From assembly GCA_944474755.1 (NCBI GenBank), contig OX104124.1:9512437-9576436 (forward strand): a stretch of 64,000 nucleotides of DNA, given 5' to 3'. The notes below the pieces were generated by a model. It was not told the DNA's origin. It saw nothing but the letters and a program-made list of their open reading frames with translations, and searched no databases. A program made the translations under genes and the position numbers. Every line of letters begins with the position of its first letter. Position 1 is the first letter of the stretch. This document shows, in pieces, positions 1 through 11,645 of the stretch. This stretch comes from Limnoperna fortunei. Its lineage: Eukaryota; Mollusca; Bivalvia; Mytilida; Modiolidae.

Positions 1-520
1 GTCTTCCACTATATCAAGTAGGCTATCGTCATATGAAGAATTTAGGTTTATACCGTCACAGATTTCTGGTGAAAACTGTATTTCCTTAATAGTTTGGTCG
101 ATTTGATTGGTTGAGGTCTCCCCTTTTCATTTACAATTTTGGTCACTACATCTTTCAGTTTACTATATTCATGATCTAGCCACTTCTTTGTGTTTTTGCC
201 CTGAATAAATAATGTTCTTGTTCCATAATAGAGATTAATAACATAATGTTTATTCCTATTTATTGTTATTTCAATCGCATTTTTGTGAGTTCGTTGTCAG
301 GCATTTTCCACACAAATGCCTTCGTTTCATCGCTGATTGTTATAGGTTTATTTTTAACGTCGAAATCTTTCCAGCTAATTTCAGTATTACTCTCTCCCTC
401 TAATATTTTGAAATATCTAATGAGAAAATCACGCCGCCACACTAGGGTTGTTTGTTTATCTTTGAGTTTTATCGTGTGTTGGCTGTTGCCGTTATTGTGT
501 GGAGGGGATTTTGTCGCCAT
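1..520 (-). pseudogene. Decayed gene fragment, repeat-associated protein family
   Basis: Three minus-strand reading frames join into one protein if two 1-2 base shifts are allowed, near 265 and near 120. The first ATG in good context is at 520 (MATKSPPHNN). The first segment contains TLVWRRDFLIRYFKI. The second, after the shift at about 265, contains LYYGTRTLFIQGKNTKKW followed by DHEYSKLKDVV. The third runs to the window edge with QIDQTIKEIQFSPEICDG. The FIQGKNTKKW segment resembles, from memory, a protein family common in mollusc and cnidarian repeats; I cannot assign a function. The frameshifts show this copy is broken. It continues off the left edge. Confidence 0.6.
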
Positions 521-540
521 AATGTTATAGTGCAATTCTT

Positions 541-2985
541 ATCTAGATGATCATTCATTGCTTAATTTCAGCCATATTTTTGTTTTTTTATGCCCTCGTG
601 ATAAAATTCATGGACGCTGCCATGAAACGGAACCGGACCTGGACTCACGAAACGAACAATCTTGCCTCAAAATGCCAGAAATGTTGACATTTGGCATTTC
701 GAAACTTATGTTTAGATTGTCAGCTGTGGCCTTATTAAACGAAACAGTTGTCACCATAAGACAAAGGAACGATAGTGCAGTCTCTTAAAAATGACGATAA
801 ACTAGTTAAACTAAACAGGTTTTGGTTTAGCTGCCTGATTTATGTCTGAGCGAGATAATCTTCCTATCAATTTGTGTCCATCTGTCGTTAACTTTTCATA
901 TTTAATTTCCTCTACTGAAACCACTTTACAAATTGAAACAAAATTTAGCAATAGTGCAGTTGATAGGTATGGAATTGCTCAAAAACAGAGCAAGTTTAAA
1001 TTAGTTGTACAAATAATGTAATTTATATCCTTTACAAACAACTAGACTAGACTTCTATAAATAAACAACTATTTTCGGAACATATAATGCCAAATAAAGT
1101 GTTATTCTGTAGGATTCACGCATAGGAAATGGGCACTTCAAAGTGTCTTATTTCATACCAGTAAGTCTTTCTAAATTGCAAGGATGTCTAAACTTTATTT
1201 TATGCACATCGATTCACGCTTTATTGATCATTTAATCTTAACTGTGTGTAACAAATTGAGACGGACTGTTAAATTCAAGCAACCTTTAAACATGTTTTTT
1301 AGACGCCATTTATGATGCGGTCATGAAGAAACGTTTATCATTCAAGGAGTTTGACAAGTTTTATCGCGCGCTATAAACATATAAACATTTTGGGATTGAA
1401 AACGTAATTTGTATGTAAACAAAATATAATTAATAAACAATTATAATCACCGTATTGATTCATTGACGTATTAGTTGATTGATACTTTACGCACAGCAAG
1501 CAATATTTAAGCTATATTCAGGAAGTGAACATAATTATCTTAAAACCATGAGCGATTATAACAAGCCTCATACAAGGAAATGAAGATATATACACATTAA
1601 AAACTAGTGAAGGAACACAAATTATAAAATATTACATTACATCATAGTTAATAGACCAAACATCGGATAATGAATACATACAGAATGCAATTGTTTTTTC
1701 TCTAAATTTATTACTTTTAAAAGTCAATAGTGTTTCATGAGACAGTTGTGCACGAAATATTATACGTGTTGACGCCTTTAAAACGTTTCCGAGTTTAAGC
1801 TACGTCAATAAAGTGTATCAAGACATACTTGTTGTCTTGTTTTAACCACGGATCATGGATCATTATTTAAAATATAAGACTACACTGTTTTAGAACAACT
1901 CGGTCTCTTAGTCAAATTTGTGTGGCGACGTTTTATTTGAATGTTCTAGACCCTATCTTTTCTAAAAGTCACTAAAAAAATCGGAAAGTTTTTAACGGAT
2001 GTGTACCTAAAGAGCCATAGTGTATTTAAACTGTACATAACGTTATAGATTTATCTAAGCTTTTATTATATAAAAACACGTGTATAAGTATTAAGGTCAA
2101 CAGGGTTGTGCAGAATTTGACTATTCACTAGAATTGTAGATTCGCTTCACACGTGTTCTAAACGAAATGAAGATAGTGTACCATATTGCAAACAAGTATG
2201 TTTTTTGACGGCAAAAGGCAAAAGGCAAACAATAAGAAGTAAGAAAAAAATGTGATTCAATCAGTAATTATGTTCAAACCTGATAATACCATTGATTGAT
2301 GTTGTTAATTTTACTAAACCAATGGGGGGAAGGTAGGATAACATTACAGTCTACATCGCCAATTTCCGCAAAGAGATCTGCTGTGTGAACTCGTACATAG
2401 TTGCGACGAAATCATTTGATCACAAAAGATTGTCACAATCATCTCAACATTAAAATGTGTTGTGGATCAGTATAGGGTATTTCAAAGCTTTAGATGTTTT
2501 CATTTTTAACTGTATGTTTTATACCTCACCAGACATATCAGCGCCCGTCCGTCTGTCCATGCCTCGGTGGTTTCCATATAATAACTCGAAAACGCGTCAA
2601 CATATTTTGTTTAAACAAAGTAAGCTTTCACTTGAAAATCCTACTTACACATTCACTGCGCTTTCAAAAGAGGACATTATTGAAAATCACTGATCGGTAT
2701 TGGCATCCTTTGATCTCAAAATCAGAGTCGAATATTGTGATCTCCCTTTATTGTATTGGATTTCAAAACTTAACAAAAATCCATACAAACAGACTTTCAT
2801 AGCAGGATCGATTATGTGTACTACCAAAACACTTTCGAAACTCCTGACCACGATTTTAACCACATGACTTCAAAAACACAGTGACACTTTCTACTCCAGA
2901 AGCGGAATAAATGAAATGTAGATATTGAAAAATTACAAGACCTGATAGACATCTTGAGGTCTGGATCTCTTTCCCATTGTAACAG
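541..2985. other. Non-coding AT-rich stretch
   Basis: No convincing exon seen on either strand. Short open frames here lack recognisable motifs and splice context. A block at about 2525-2640 (ggtttccatataataactcg and following) resembles part of the tandem repeat at 4100-4475, so it is probably a dispersed repeat. Confidence 0.5.
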
Positions 2986-2989
2986 CATT

Positions 2990-4110
2990 AAGCATTTGAA
3001 TTTTCGACACTCTTTAGGGCCATCCCTCATACGCAGCTTAAAACCAGGTTAAAAGATCTCATAAAACGCTGCTTTTTCAAGAAAATACGGAAAGAGAAGA
3101 TATAAATACCTGGTAATTAGTCATGACAGAACTTACTTTGTCATCAATGACTCCAAATCTAATGCTAAATATACTGAAGACCAAATATGTCACATGTTAG
3201 ATTTTCTATTTGACAACATGTTTGGAAGACATGTTTTTCAACAGACTGTTGGTATTCCAATGGGAACTAATTGTGCTCCCCTCCTCGCCGATCTGTTTTT
3301 GTACTCTTATGAGGCTGAGTTCCTAGAAGGCCTATTGAAGAAGAAAGAAAAGACTCTGTCCAAGACCTTTAATTTCACATTCCGCTATATTGATGATGTT
3401 TTGTCCCTCAACAATGCTAAATTTGCTGACTATTTACATTCAATTTACCCTAGCGAGCTTGAAATTAAAGACAAAACTAATACACTTAGGTCAGCCTCTT
3501 ACTAAGACCTACTTCTAGAAATAGACTCAGTAAAACTACAAATTAGACTCTACGACAAGCGTGATGACTTCAAATTGTCAACTTCCCGTTCATCGACAGC
3601 AACATTCCAGCAGCTCCAGCGTTTGGTGTGTACATTTCACAACTTATACGTTATTCTAGATCCTGCGATCGGTATTCCGATTTTATAGACCGATCACTGC
3701 TGTTGACTGCTTAACTACTCAAACAAGGGTTTGTTGCACCTGGGTTGATGTTATCTCTCCAGAAGTTCTATGGTCGTCACCATGACTTGATCGTTATGGG
3801 AAATCAGTGTCTCAAATACGGTCTGACATTTTCGCTGAGTGATAGGTAGTGTTTCCTATTCCTGGATTTGACTTTTCCCTAGACACGACAATGAGTACTC
3901 AACGGGTGTCTAATTGGAGGCAGGCACTGCTTGCTCGTCCGGAGTGCCTGAGTGCACCCATTGTTTTTATTGGGTTCGAGTTGCTCACTTTCTGTGTTTT
4001 GTGGTTTTGGTTTTTGTGTTGTGTTTGTCTATATCCGGATTTGTGTCTGTCCCTTGGCTTTTGGCTCTTGTTGTTCGGTCGGTTTTCTTTGCTATTTTCT
4101 TTTAAGTATT
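2990..4110 (+). mobile_element. Penelope-like retroelement fragment, copy A (RT and 3' end)
   Basis: The best frame runs 3194-3502 and encodes a reverse-transcriptase core: GIPMGTNCAPLLADLF, then RYIDDVLSLNN containing the YxDD catalytic motif, then IYPSELEIKD. Upstream, in shifted frames from about 2990, lies IPHTQLKTRLKDLI, and downstream, after an in-frame TAA at 3503-3505, lies DLLLEIDS, so the copy is mutated. The 3' part (about 3840-4110), with a conserved ggcaggcactgcttgctcg block, recurs in copies C to F and marks the shared 3' end. The motif order suits Penelope-like elements; the class call is from memory of the family. No endonuclease domain is visible, so the copy is truncated and dead. 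Confidence 0.75.
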
Positions 4111-4475
4111 ATAAAATATAGGTCAGCATTTCCAGCACAATCTTATTTGTAGTCTTCGACTTAGGTTACTTCAAATGTTTTTTTTCATCAGTTGGTGGCT
4201 TTCAGATGATTAATTGAAAACCAGTTACCATATTTTGTTTAAACTTGTCACAGCTGTTAAGTACTATAAAATAAAGATCAAGTTCTTTTTTTTCAGCACA
4301 ATTCAATTTGTAGTTTAATGACCTAGGCCAATTCAATTGTCAGTTGACGGTTTCCAAATGATAACTAGAAAACATGTCAACAGATTTTGTGAAAACAATT
4401 CACAACTGTTAAATACGTCTATCAAATTAAGATAATGGTTAATTTTCAGCACAACCCCATTTGTAGATTGTAGTT
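4100..4475. repeat. Imperfect tandem repeat, about 158 bp, three copies
   Basis: Three units begin near 4102, 4258 and 4418. Each has ttaag/ataktat-type starts, then a polypyrimidine run, cagcacaat, and atttgtagt. Spacing is 156 and 160 bases. Between them recurs a block like tttccaaatgataactagaa, also seen near 2570. Confidence 0.55.
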
Positions 4476-4479
4476 TCAA

Positions 4480-6430
4480 GTTCAAGGTACACATCGTCTT
4501 CTGAGATGGACTGTTATCATGCCCAGCTGTTCATGTAGGCTGATTTGTAATTTATTGTTCACGAATATTAAGAAATGCAACACGGCGGGGTATCATTTAA
4601 TGTTCCATTAAATGAAATATTTTTTTCTAGGGAGTACATTTAATATTGACTCATTTCACACGTTGACTGTTTTGGAAGTTGTGAAGAACTCTGGTTAAAA
4701 TGGGCGAAGGATTAGATTGGAATGTAGTTGAAGTAGTCTGTATTGAATTTTAAAAGAAATTATTATTTTGTCTGATGTTTCAACTGATAAAAAATTTCTG
4801 TTATAAAGGTGAGCATTTTCTGTGATGCAGTTGACAAACCAACACTATTGGTCACAATGGCACTGCTTGGTTAGATGTACCTGAATTATTCGAAACAAAG
4901 AGGTGACAAGGAACCTCGGCGTAAGTTAACTTTTTAATACGTTTTTGAAACGTTTTTAATGAAATGATGACACTTACTGGAGAAGAACACATTTGTTGCT
5001 CCGATTAAGCCCTTAGGTTCATTTGTACAGGTAAAACCCTCATGCTCTTCCTTGAAGTTCTTGACAAATACTAAGGGGCCTTAACATTGTCCTTGGCCAT
5101 GTACATATTTCTGCATTGTGAACAGCGTATGGGTTTAGTGTTAAAACCGCTTACTTTATAACATTATAAAGGCCAATATGAAATTGACTGGGGACTGTTG
5201 AAGAATTAAATATTATTTAAAAAGATATTCAGCTTCATTTCATGTATATTTTCTATGAAATTTTAATCGCAAGAGGTTCTTTTTTCCTTACAGATGTTTT
5301 AATCAAAAAGTTCCAAAATAAAATCTATATCGAATATTATTGGGTCTAGTTTGAGTATTTTGAAACACTGCTGTTTCTTTGTATATTCAACGAGCAGAAC
5401 AACCTTTTCCCCAACTTACCACGTATTTCTATCATGGGCCATGTTTAGACTAAGCGGATCTTAAGCAGAGGGCATAAGCTGTTTCAAGGATGGTCAACTC
5501 AAATGGAGAATTTCACCAGAAACGCAACAGTTCGTGCGTCGGGTCACACATTTAAACAACCGTTTGAATCAACATCTACTGGTTTGACCTATAATACTCT
5601 ACGTTTTAAATTTTTTTACATACATACGTTTTGAACAGCGTCTTAATATATGTTGAGGAGATTGGTGTGTCAGAAATTCAATTAAATTGCTTCGTGTGCC
5701 TAGCCGTTTAAATAAACCGGGCCCATTCCTCTAGATTAAATTAGACGAAAAGTGATGTTTTACAACAACTAAGATCCCATTCTCCACAAACACTAGTCAC
5801 AAACAGCGTTGGAAGATTTTACCCTTAAGCCAAATTGATAAACATAATATAACTAAGTTATGTATTTTATTGAACAAGTGTTTATAACTGTTTGAGAATT
5901 GTGATTTAAATTCATGACTATAATAATAGGACTATGTAAAATATGTTTTGTGTTACAAAGTATATAAAGGAATTTAGAATTTAATTTAATACTTATTGTT
6001 TAGGTATCTTTTTGTTTCTACTCAACCGACGGTAATATATAAAATTCCATTGACACGTTTGAACGGATGTAAGTTTTGATTCGTACACCTAATTCTGTTA
6101 TATTCAAAGCAGCTGTTATTATTAATGACATTTATTGATCATACTACATATATACATCTATCATCAATAACATTTTTTGTTACATTTATATATACATGTG
6201 GCTATCAATTACATTTAATTGTATTTTGCTTCCTATTTTTTTTCCTAATTTGTATTATTGATATTTGATATGTGGGGAGGTTTTTATATGTCAATATTTC
6301 TCTGTTATTTAAATAATTATCTCAAATGTCATTATGCATCTCCTAAAAGTATTCTTATATTTCATCTGATTCCATGCACTGTTATATTGTCTTTTTAAAG
6401 ACTTTGATATGTCGTGGATTTTAATTGCAG
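4480..6430. other. Non-coding region upstream of the receptor gene
   Basis: AT-rich sequence with no supported exon. It presumably holds the promoter and any 5' untranslated exons of the gene starting at 6446, but no element can be pinned. The polypyrimidine tract and AG at 6429-6430 just before the ATG exon suggest at least one upstream non-coding exon. Confidence 0.45.
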
Positions 6431-6445
6431 ATAAAGAAAAGACAA

Positions 6446-6484
6446 ATGGATTGCAGAATGATTATCATCATGCTGCTAATCTTG
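6446..6484 (+). CDS. Receptor exon 1: start codon and signal peptide
   Basis: ATG at 6446 opens MDCRMIIIMLLIL, a charged start plus a hydrophobic core. A donor (gtaatt) follows at 6485 in phase 0. The next exon continues ITTLNKAYDTKC, completing a typical secretory signal with likely cleavage before the DTKC segment. An acceptor-like ttttaattgcag ends at 6430, so 6431-6445 would be 5' untranslated sequence. Another frame opens 37 bases upstream but runs across this AG and has no recognisable content, so I prefer the short signal exon. Confidence 0.7.
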
Positions 6485-9400
6485 GTAATTATAGAAGCAT
6501 GCTAGTGTTCTCGCGAATTATTAATAAAATGCCTAGTATGTTAGATGTGAGTATGCAAATAGTAAAATTACCATCTCAAAACCTACATGTAGTAGTTATT
6601 ACACACGTGTCTACTAAACGAAGCATTAGTTGAGTTTATTGCATTCTAATAATACATTAAAATTATACATACATATCTAATTTTGCATAACTCAGACGAC
6701 GTTGATATTCTTTTGGGGGTGGAGGGTCGTGGTAAAATTGCGGTTATTACTAAATTGCAGCTTTTGCGTCAACCTATTTTCTGCAAAAATGCTCAGCTGT
6801 ATGGGCTTATTAACTTTCATTGAAATCGTTGTATTCATTCCAGAGATTTGACAATGTAATTTCATTTTCAATGGCTGTCATTGTGAAAATAACAGCCATT
6901 TTGAAAATTTTAAATGTTTACTTCAACCGACTTCGGCCTTATCATACTCACACAAAAGTTTGTGCCGAACAGACATCGCATCTCTAAGAAGTAGAGCAGC
7001 CAATATTGAAGGAACGAAAAACGAAAACCGAAGAAGAATAAGAAGTCGGACAACACAATATGTCCTGCTCATAAAAGCAATAACACAGAGATTACCAATG
7101 TCGATCTGTTTAACTGTTGTTGTAATAAATGTAATAAATCGGTAATTATTTAACATAGATCTATTGCTTTTTAATTCTTGATTTTAAAAAAATGTATATA
7201 TAAGATTGAATATGTAATGACATCTGTGAAAACATGTGTGTGTAATTATTTATAATAAAAACATGCATGTATATTTTTCGAGTCGCTTTTCGTATACTCA
7301 ACGGTTAAAGGCCGTGGTCGCATTTATCTTGAGCTAATCGTAGCGACCTTAAACTTCCGTTATAAGTTTCCTTAAATGTTTTCCGTTTATTTTTTTCAGA
7401 TTACCACACTGAACAAAGCATACGATACAAAATGCCCAGATCCTTCCCAGTGGACAATGCGCGCCAGAGTAATATGTTCAGTTGAAAAAAATTATATATG
7501 TTTGCTTCGTTTAAATTTAACTGCAAATTCCAGTCGATATGAGGAATTCTGTGACCTAGAACAGGAGAGTAAAAAAGGTACCATTATTCTGCAATGAATA
7601 TAAATAAATAATAAAAGCTGGGAGGTAGAATGTGCCTTATGATATGTTTAGGAATAATGCAGATAAGTTGCAAGTACAACGATAGATTAGATATTAACTC
7701 TTAGGCCAAAGGTTAGACACACAAATTAGCACACAAAACAACAAAAAACCGGAAGTGAGAATACATGCTCCGGACGTGCAAACATTTCCATAGTTAACGA
7801 TCAATGTCCTGTTTTTAGCGTCATTTATGTAAGTCTATTTCGATATAGAAAGACAAAACTATTAAACTTTAAGTATACATTGATAACAAGTGCGAAGTTT
7901 CTTCTTTTAAACAGATAAGATTTGTCATTGCTTTACTATTTAATTTGCTTATTTGTTTGAGTGGAATTTAATGCTGATTTCAGCATTTTATATCATGGTG
8001 TGCAGTTTTGATTGGAAACGGAAAACCTATTACCCGGTGAAAACTAGACCCCCGGCAAGAAAAATTGGCATCGTTGTTAATTACGGTTGGAGTCGGGCAC
8101 ACCATACCGCAGTAAGGTTTGAAATCGCATCCCGTGATCACCAAGACCTATAGTTACAAATTTATTTAACATAAATTGAGATAGAACTAATTTTCCAAGT
8201 AAAATTAAACACGCGCAAAGGACATGGTTCATTAAGGGCCCTTTATTGGCCCCATGATTTGACAAAAAATTAAAATCGTGATTGTTATGTTTAGAGTTTG
8301 CAAAATGAATAAGTCGAAATGTCTCTCTAATATTCTGTAATCATTTTTTAAAATCTTTCTCAAATTAACCCTAATAATGACACCACCATCGACTGACAGC
8401 GCCAATTTTGCCAGGGAAATGTTTCAAATTCAGTGATTCAGAAATAGTTTTCCCCACATCCTTACATGAAAAAAATTCAACATATATATTCTTGATATTG
8501 TTCATTATAGTTTTGATCCAGCATGTGGGGTACTTAATTGTTTAAACAAGTGTGGACACAGAAAAACGTCTTACCTGCATTTCGCATCAGTAACAACAAA
8601 AATTACGTCATAGGCATTACGTGAAAAGCATTAAACTGTTATAATTTAAAATGCATGATTACAGATGAACTGCCCTTATCCATAAAATTTAACGTCACTG
8701 GACCGTAAAATTGAGGTCAACGTCAAGTGACACCTACCAGAGAGATATGTACTATTCATCCGCAACCTATATATAAAATATTGTCATCCTACCATACATT
8801 GTTATAGAGGAACTGCCGAAATTCAAAAAACTTTAAAGCTTTCACTGGACCGTGAAATTCAGGTCAAGGTCAGGTGACAGGTGACTGACTGGCTAGTACT
8901 CTTCATAAGCTGCCACTGGACCAAAATTAAATGGAACTAAGGCTTAAGCTTAGAAAGATATAAAGCCGGATGTCGAAGTGTTTAAGCAGCAGCCGCCGCC
9001 GGATTCGCATATATATGTGTCTCACTTCCAGCGACTATCGTCTCAAGCGAGACAAAAATGGCTTGATTTTTTTTAAAATTTAACGATTGCTGACAAAACC
9101 CTGATTTTGACGCCATTTCATGATCTCATACAATCTTTTATTTGTGTAAAGTATTCAAAAATTGTAAAGAGTGCTATCACTAAAATATTTTTGCTGGTTA
9201 CAGCAAAGTTTAAACTGAATATTTGAGATTTGGAAATTTTGGCCATTTATGTCCCTGCTCCTTTACGAATATGGCGCACCGGCCATTAGTTTGCTAACTT
9301 CAGTTTGACATTTTGGTGTTATTCGGATATCCAACATGGCAAAATACGGTATTTATTTTTAGTAATTAAATGACTTGTTGCTTATAAAATAGACCTATAT

Positions 9401-11611
9401 AATATTATATACGGTCTTTTATATAATCAACGCGTCAATTAATCACTACAAATTAAAAAACATAATATACATTGTACACTGTTTACATACATAAAATAAG
9501 TATAGATATAGTAATAATACATTTTTTTCATTCATTACTATATTGTACACAAATATAAAGCATATATTAATGAAAAAATAGCCTAACGAAACTTAAATGC
9601 ATAAAGTGTTACAAAATAACACTAGAAGGACTCCCAGCGAAAGACCCGCAAAACTGGTGGCCAAAGCGGCGAAAAAGGTAGGACCTCTCCTTATCGCGTG
9701 TGGGAAGGGAGTTTTCAGGTTAGGGAAAGCCTGATCATGGACCATAGTCGGTAAGTGTTTTAATTGCCCTTTGTTGCTTTAAGAAAAGACTAGATCTATA
9801 ACCTTCCCTGTCCGACTCTTCATACTATTTGCAGTTAAAATTTAGTCCACGTTAACCAGTCCTGTTCCCTAATTGATTTTGTTTTTGGTACATCTACTCT
9901 CTTCTTGAATATAACTCGACGCTAAGCAATTTGTCAAAAATAACACAGATCAATTTATTTTAAATTAAACAAAATCATAACTTTTTCAGAAAACAAGAGT
10001 GCTAATTAATTTTTTATGCAACTTAAACATATGACTCTCTTATATGTAGAATGGACAATAAAAACTGTAATTATGGTATTTAGGAATCGACGCACATAAC
10101 TGCCCACCTCTATTATTGTTGCAGATAAGAGGGTTTGAAGAGTGCCACGCATCTTGCCCGTAAAGGACCTTTTTGAACATAGCTATAAAAGAAGGCGCAA
10201 TATAGTCGCTTTCGAAAGCTTAATTATAGCCTTGAATCCAACTATCGAGTGGCATTAAAACTTCCCTTTTATCCATTCATACTCCAGATTTCCCTTTTGG
10301 TTTATTGTTTAACTGGTTGCATTTAATCATTCGGAAATATTGCTTGCTGGAGTTAGAAATTAATCAATCAATTAACATTGCATCATTATTTTTATTTGTA
10401 TATGACATAACAAACATCAAAAGTCAGGTGTAAATATCAAATGTCCTAACTTGTAAGAACATAATTTGACCTTCAGGTTACATGCGAATAATGACAGTAT
10501 ATGACATAGCGGCATATGATAACATACTTACGCAACATATTGAAGACGATTTGAGCTTCAGAAAGTCGTAGGAAAATGATGAAGAATAATAACATCTTTT
10601 TAAAGTGTCATTTAGATCTACAACTGAGAAATGTTCTTATAAATGCTATTAAAACAAATTACAGTATAATGTAGACTTAACACAAATACATACATATTAT
10701 TTGATACATTATCCTGTATCACGTCGAGACAGTTGGGAACATTCGTATCACTACGATAAGCGTAATACAGTCATTCTACCAAATAGGAACAACTGGCGAC
10801 TAAACGTGTGCAATGTTTAATCCCTCGTAAAAAGAAATTAATGTATACTACTTCAATCCTAGTTTTAATTGACCATTCTTGTATATGTAGGGATTTATTT
10901 CATTTCAATTTATTATATATATATAATATATATATACAAGTCTAGAAGAGTATGCAACGATACAAATGACGGTGTTTCTTGTCAAAAATTTAGACACAGA
11001 CTGACCAACTCTTATATTGACACTCAATGACTAAGGCCGTTCGTTGGTCAGTCTGTGTCTAAATTTTTGACAAGAAACACCGTTTGTATCGTTGCATAAT
11101 CTTCTAGACTTGTATATTATTTTTTGTTTATGCTGTATCGTCATGTTTGTTGAACCGATACTAAATAAGTGTACTGGTTTAGCAGCTTTCTTGAGACTCT
11201 TAAATATAATATTTTGAACTGCCTGTATTGTGTATTTACACGATCCCAGTGGACTTATATTATTCCAACTCGCAATGAAAAAAGAAAAAAAATTATTCCA
11301 TCTCCCAATGAAGAATATCTTAAACATTTAGAGTTAAACGCCACTGATGAGTCTTAAGTAGACGAAACGCGCTTCTGGCGTAATGATTGTGTCACCATGA
11401 TAATTTAATTACATCTTGTTGGAATATTTGAGCAAAGCCAAGTAACACCATGGCACGTCCGCAGGTAGCGGACTGGGAAGCAACAGACTAGTAAAAAGTT
11501 GTGGGTTCAGTTGGAGTGAGAAAGTTTTAGATCAATATGTTATGATTGTTTACGTTATTTATTTATATTGACACTCAAAGACTAAGGCCATTCGTTGGTC
11601 AGTCCGTGTCA

Positions 11612-11645
<34 letters not shown>

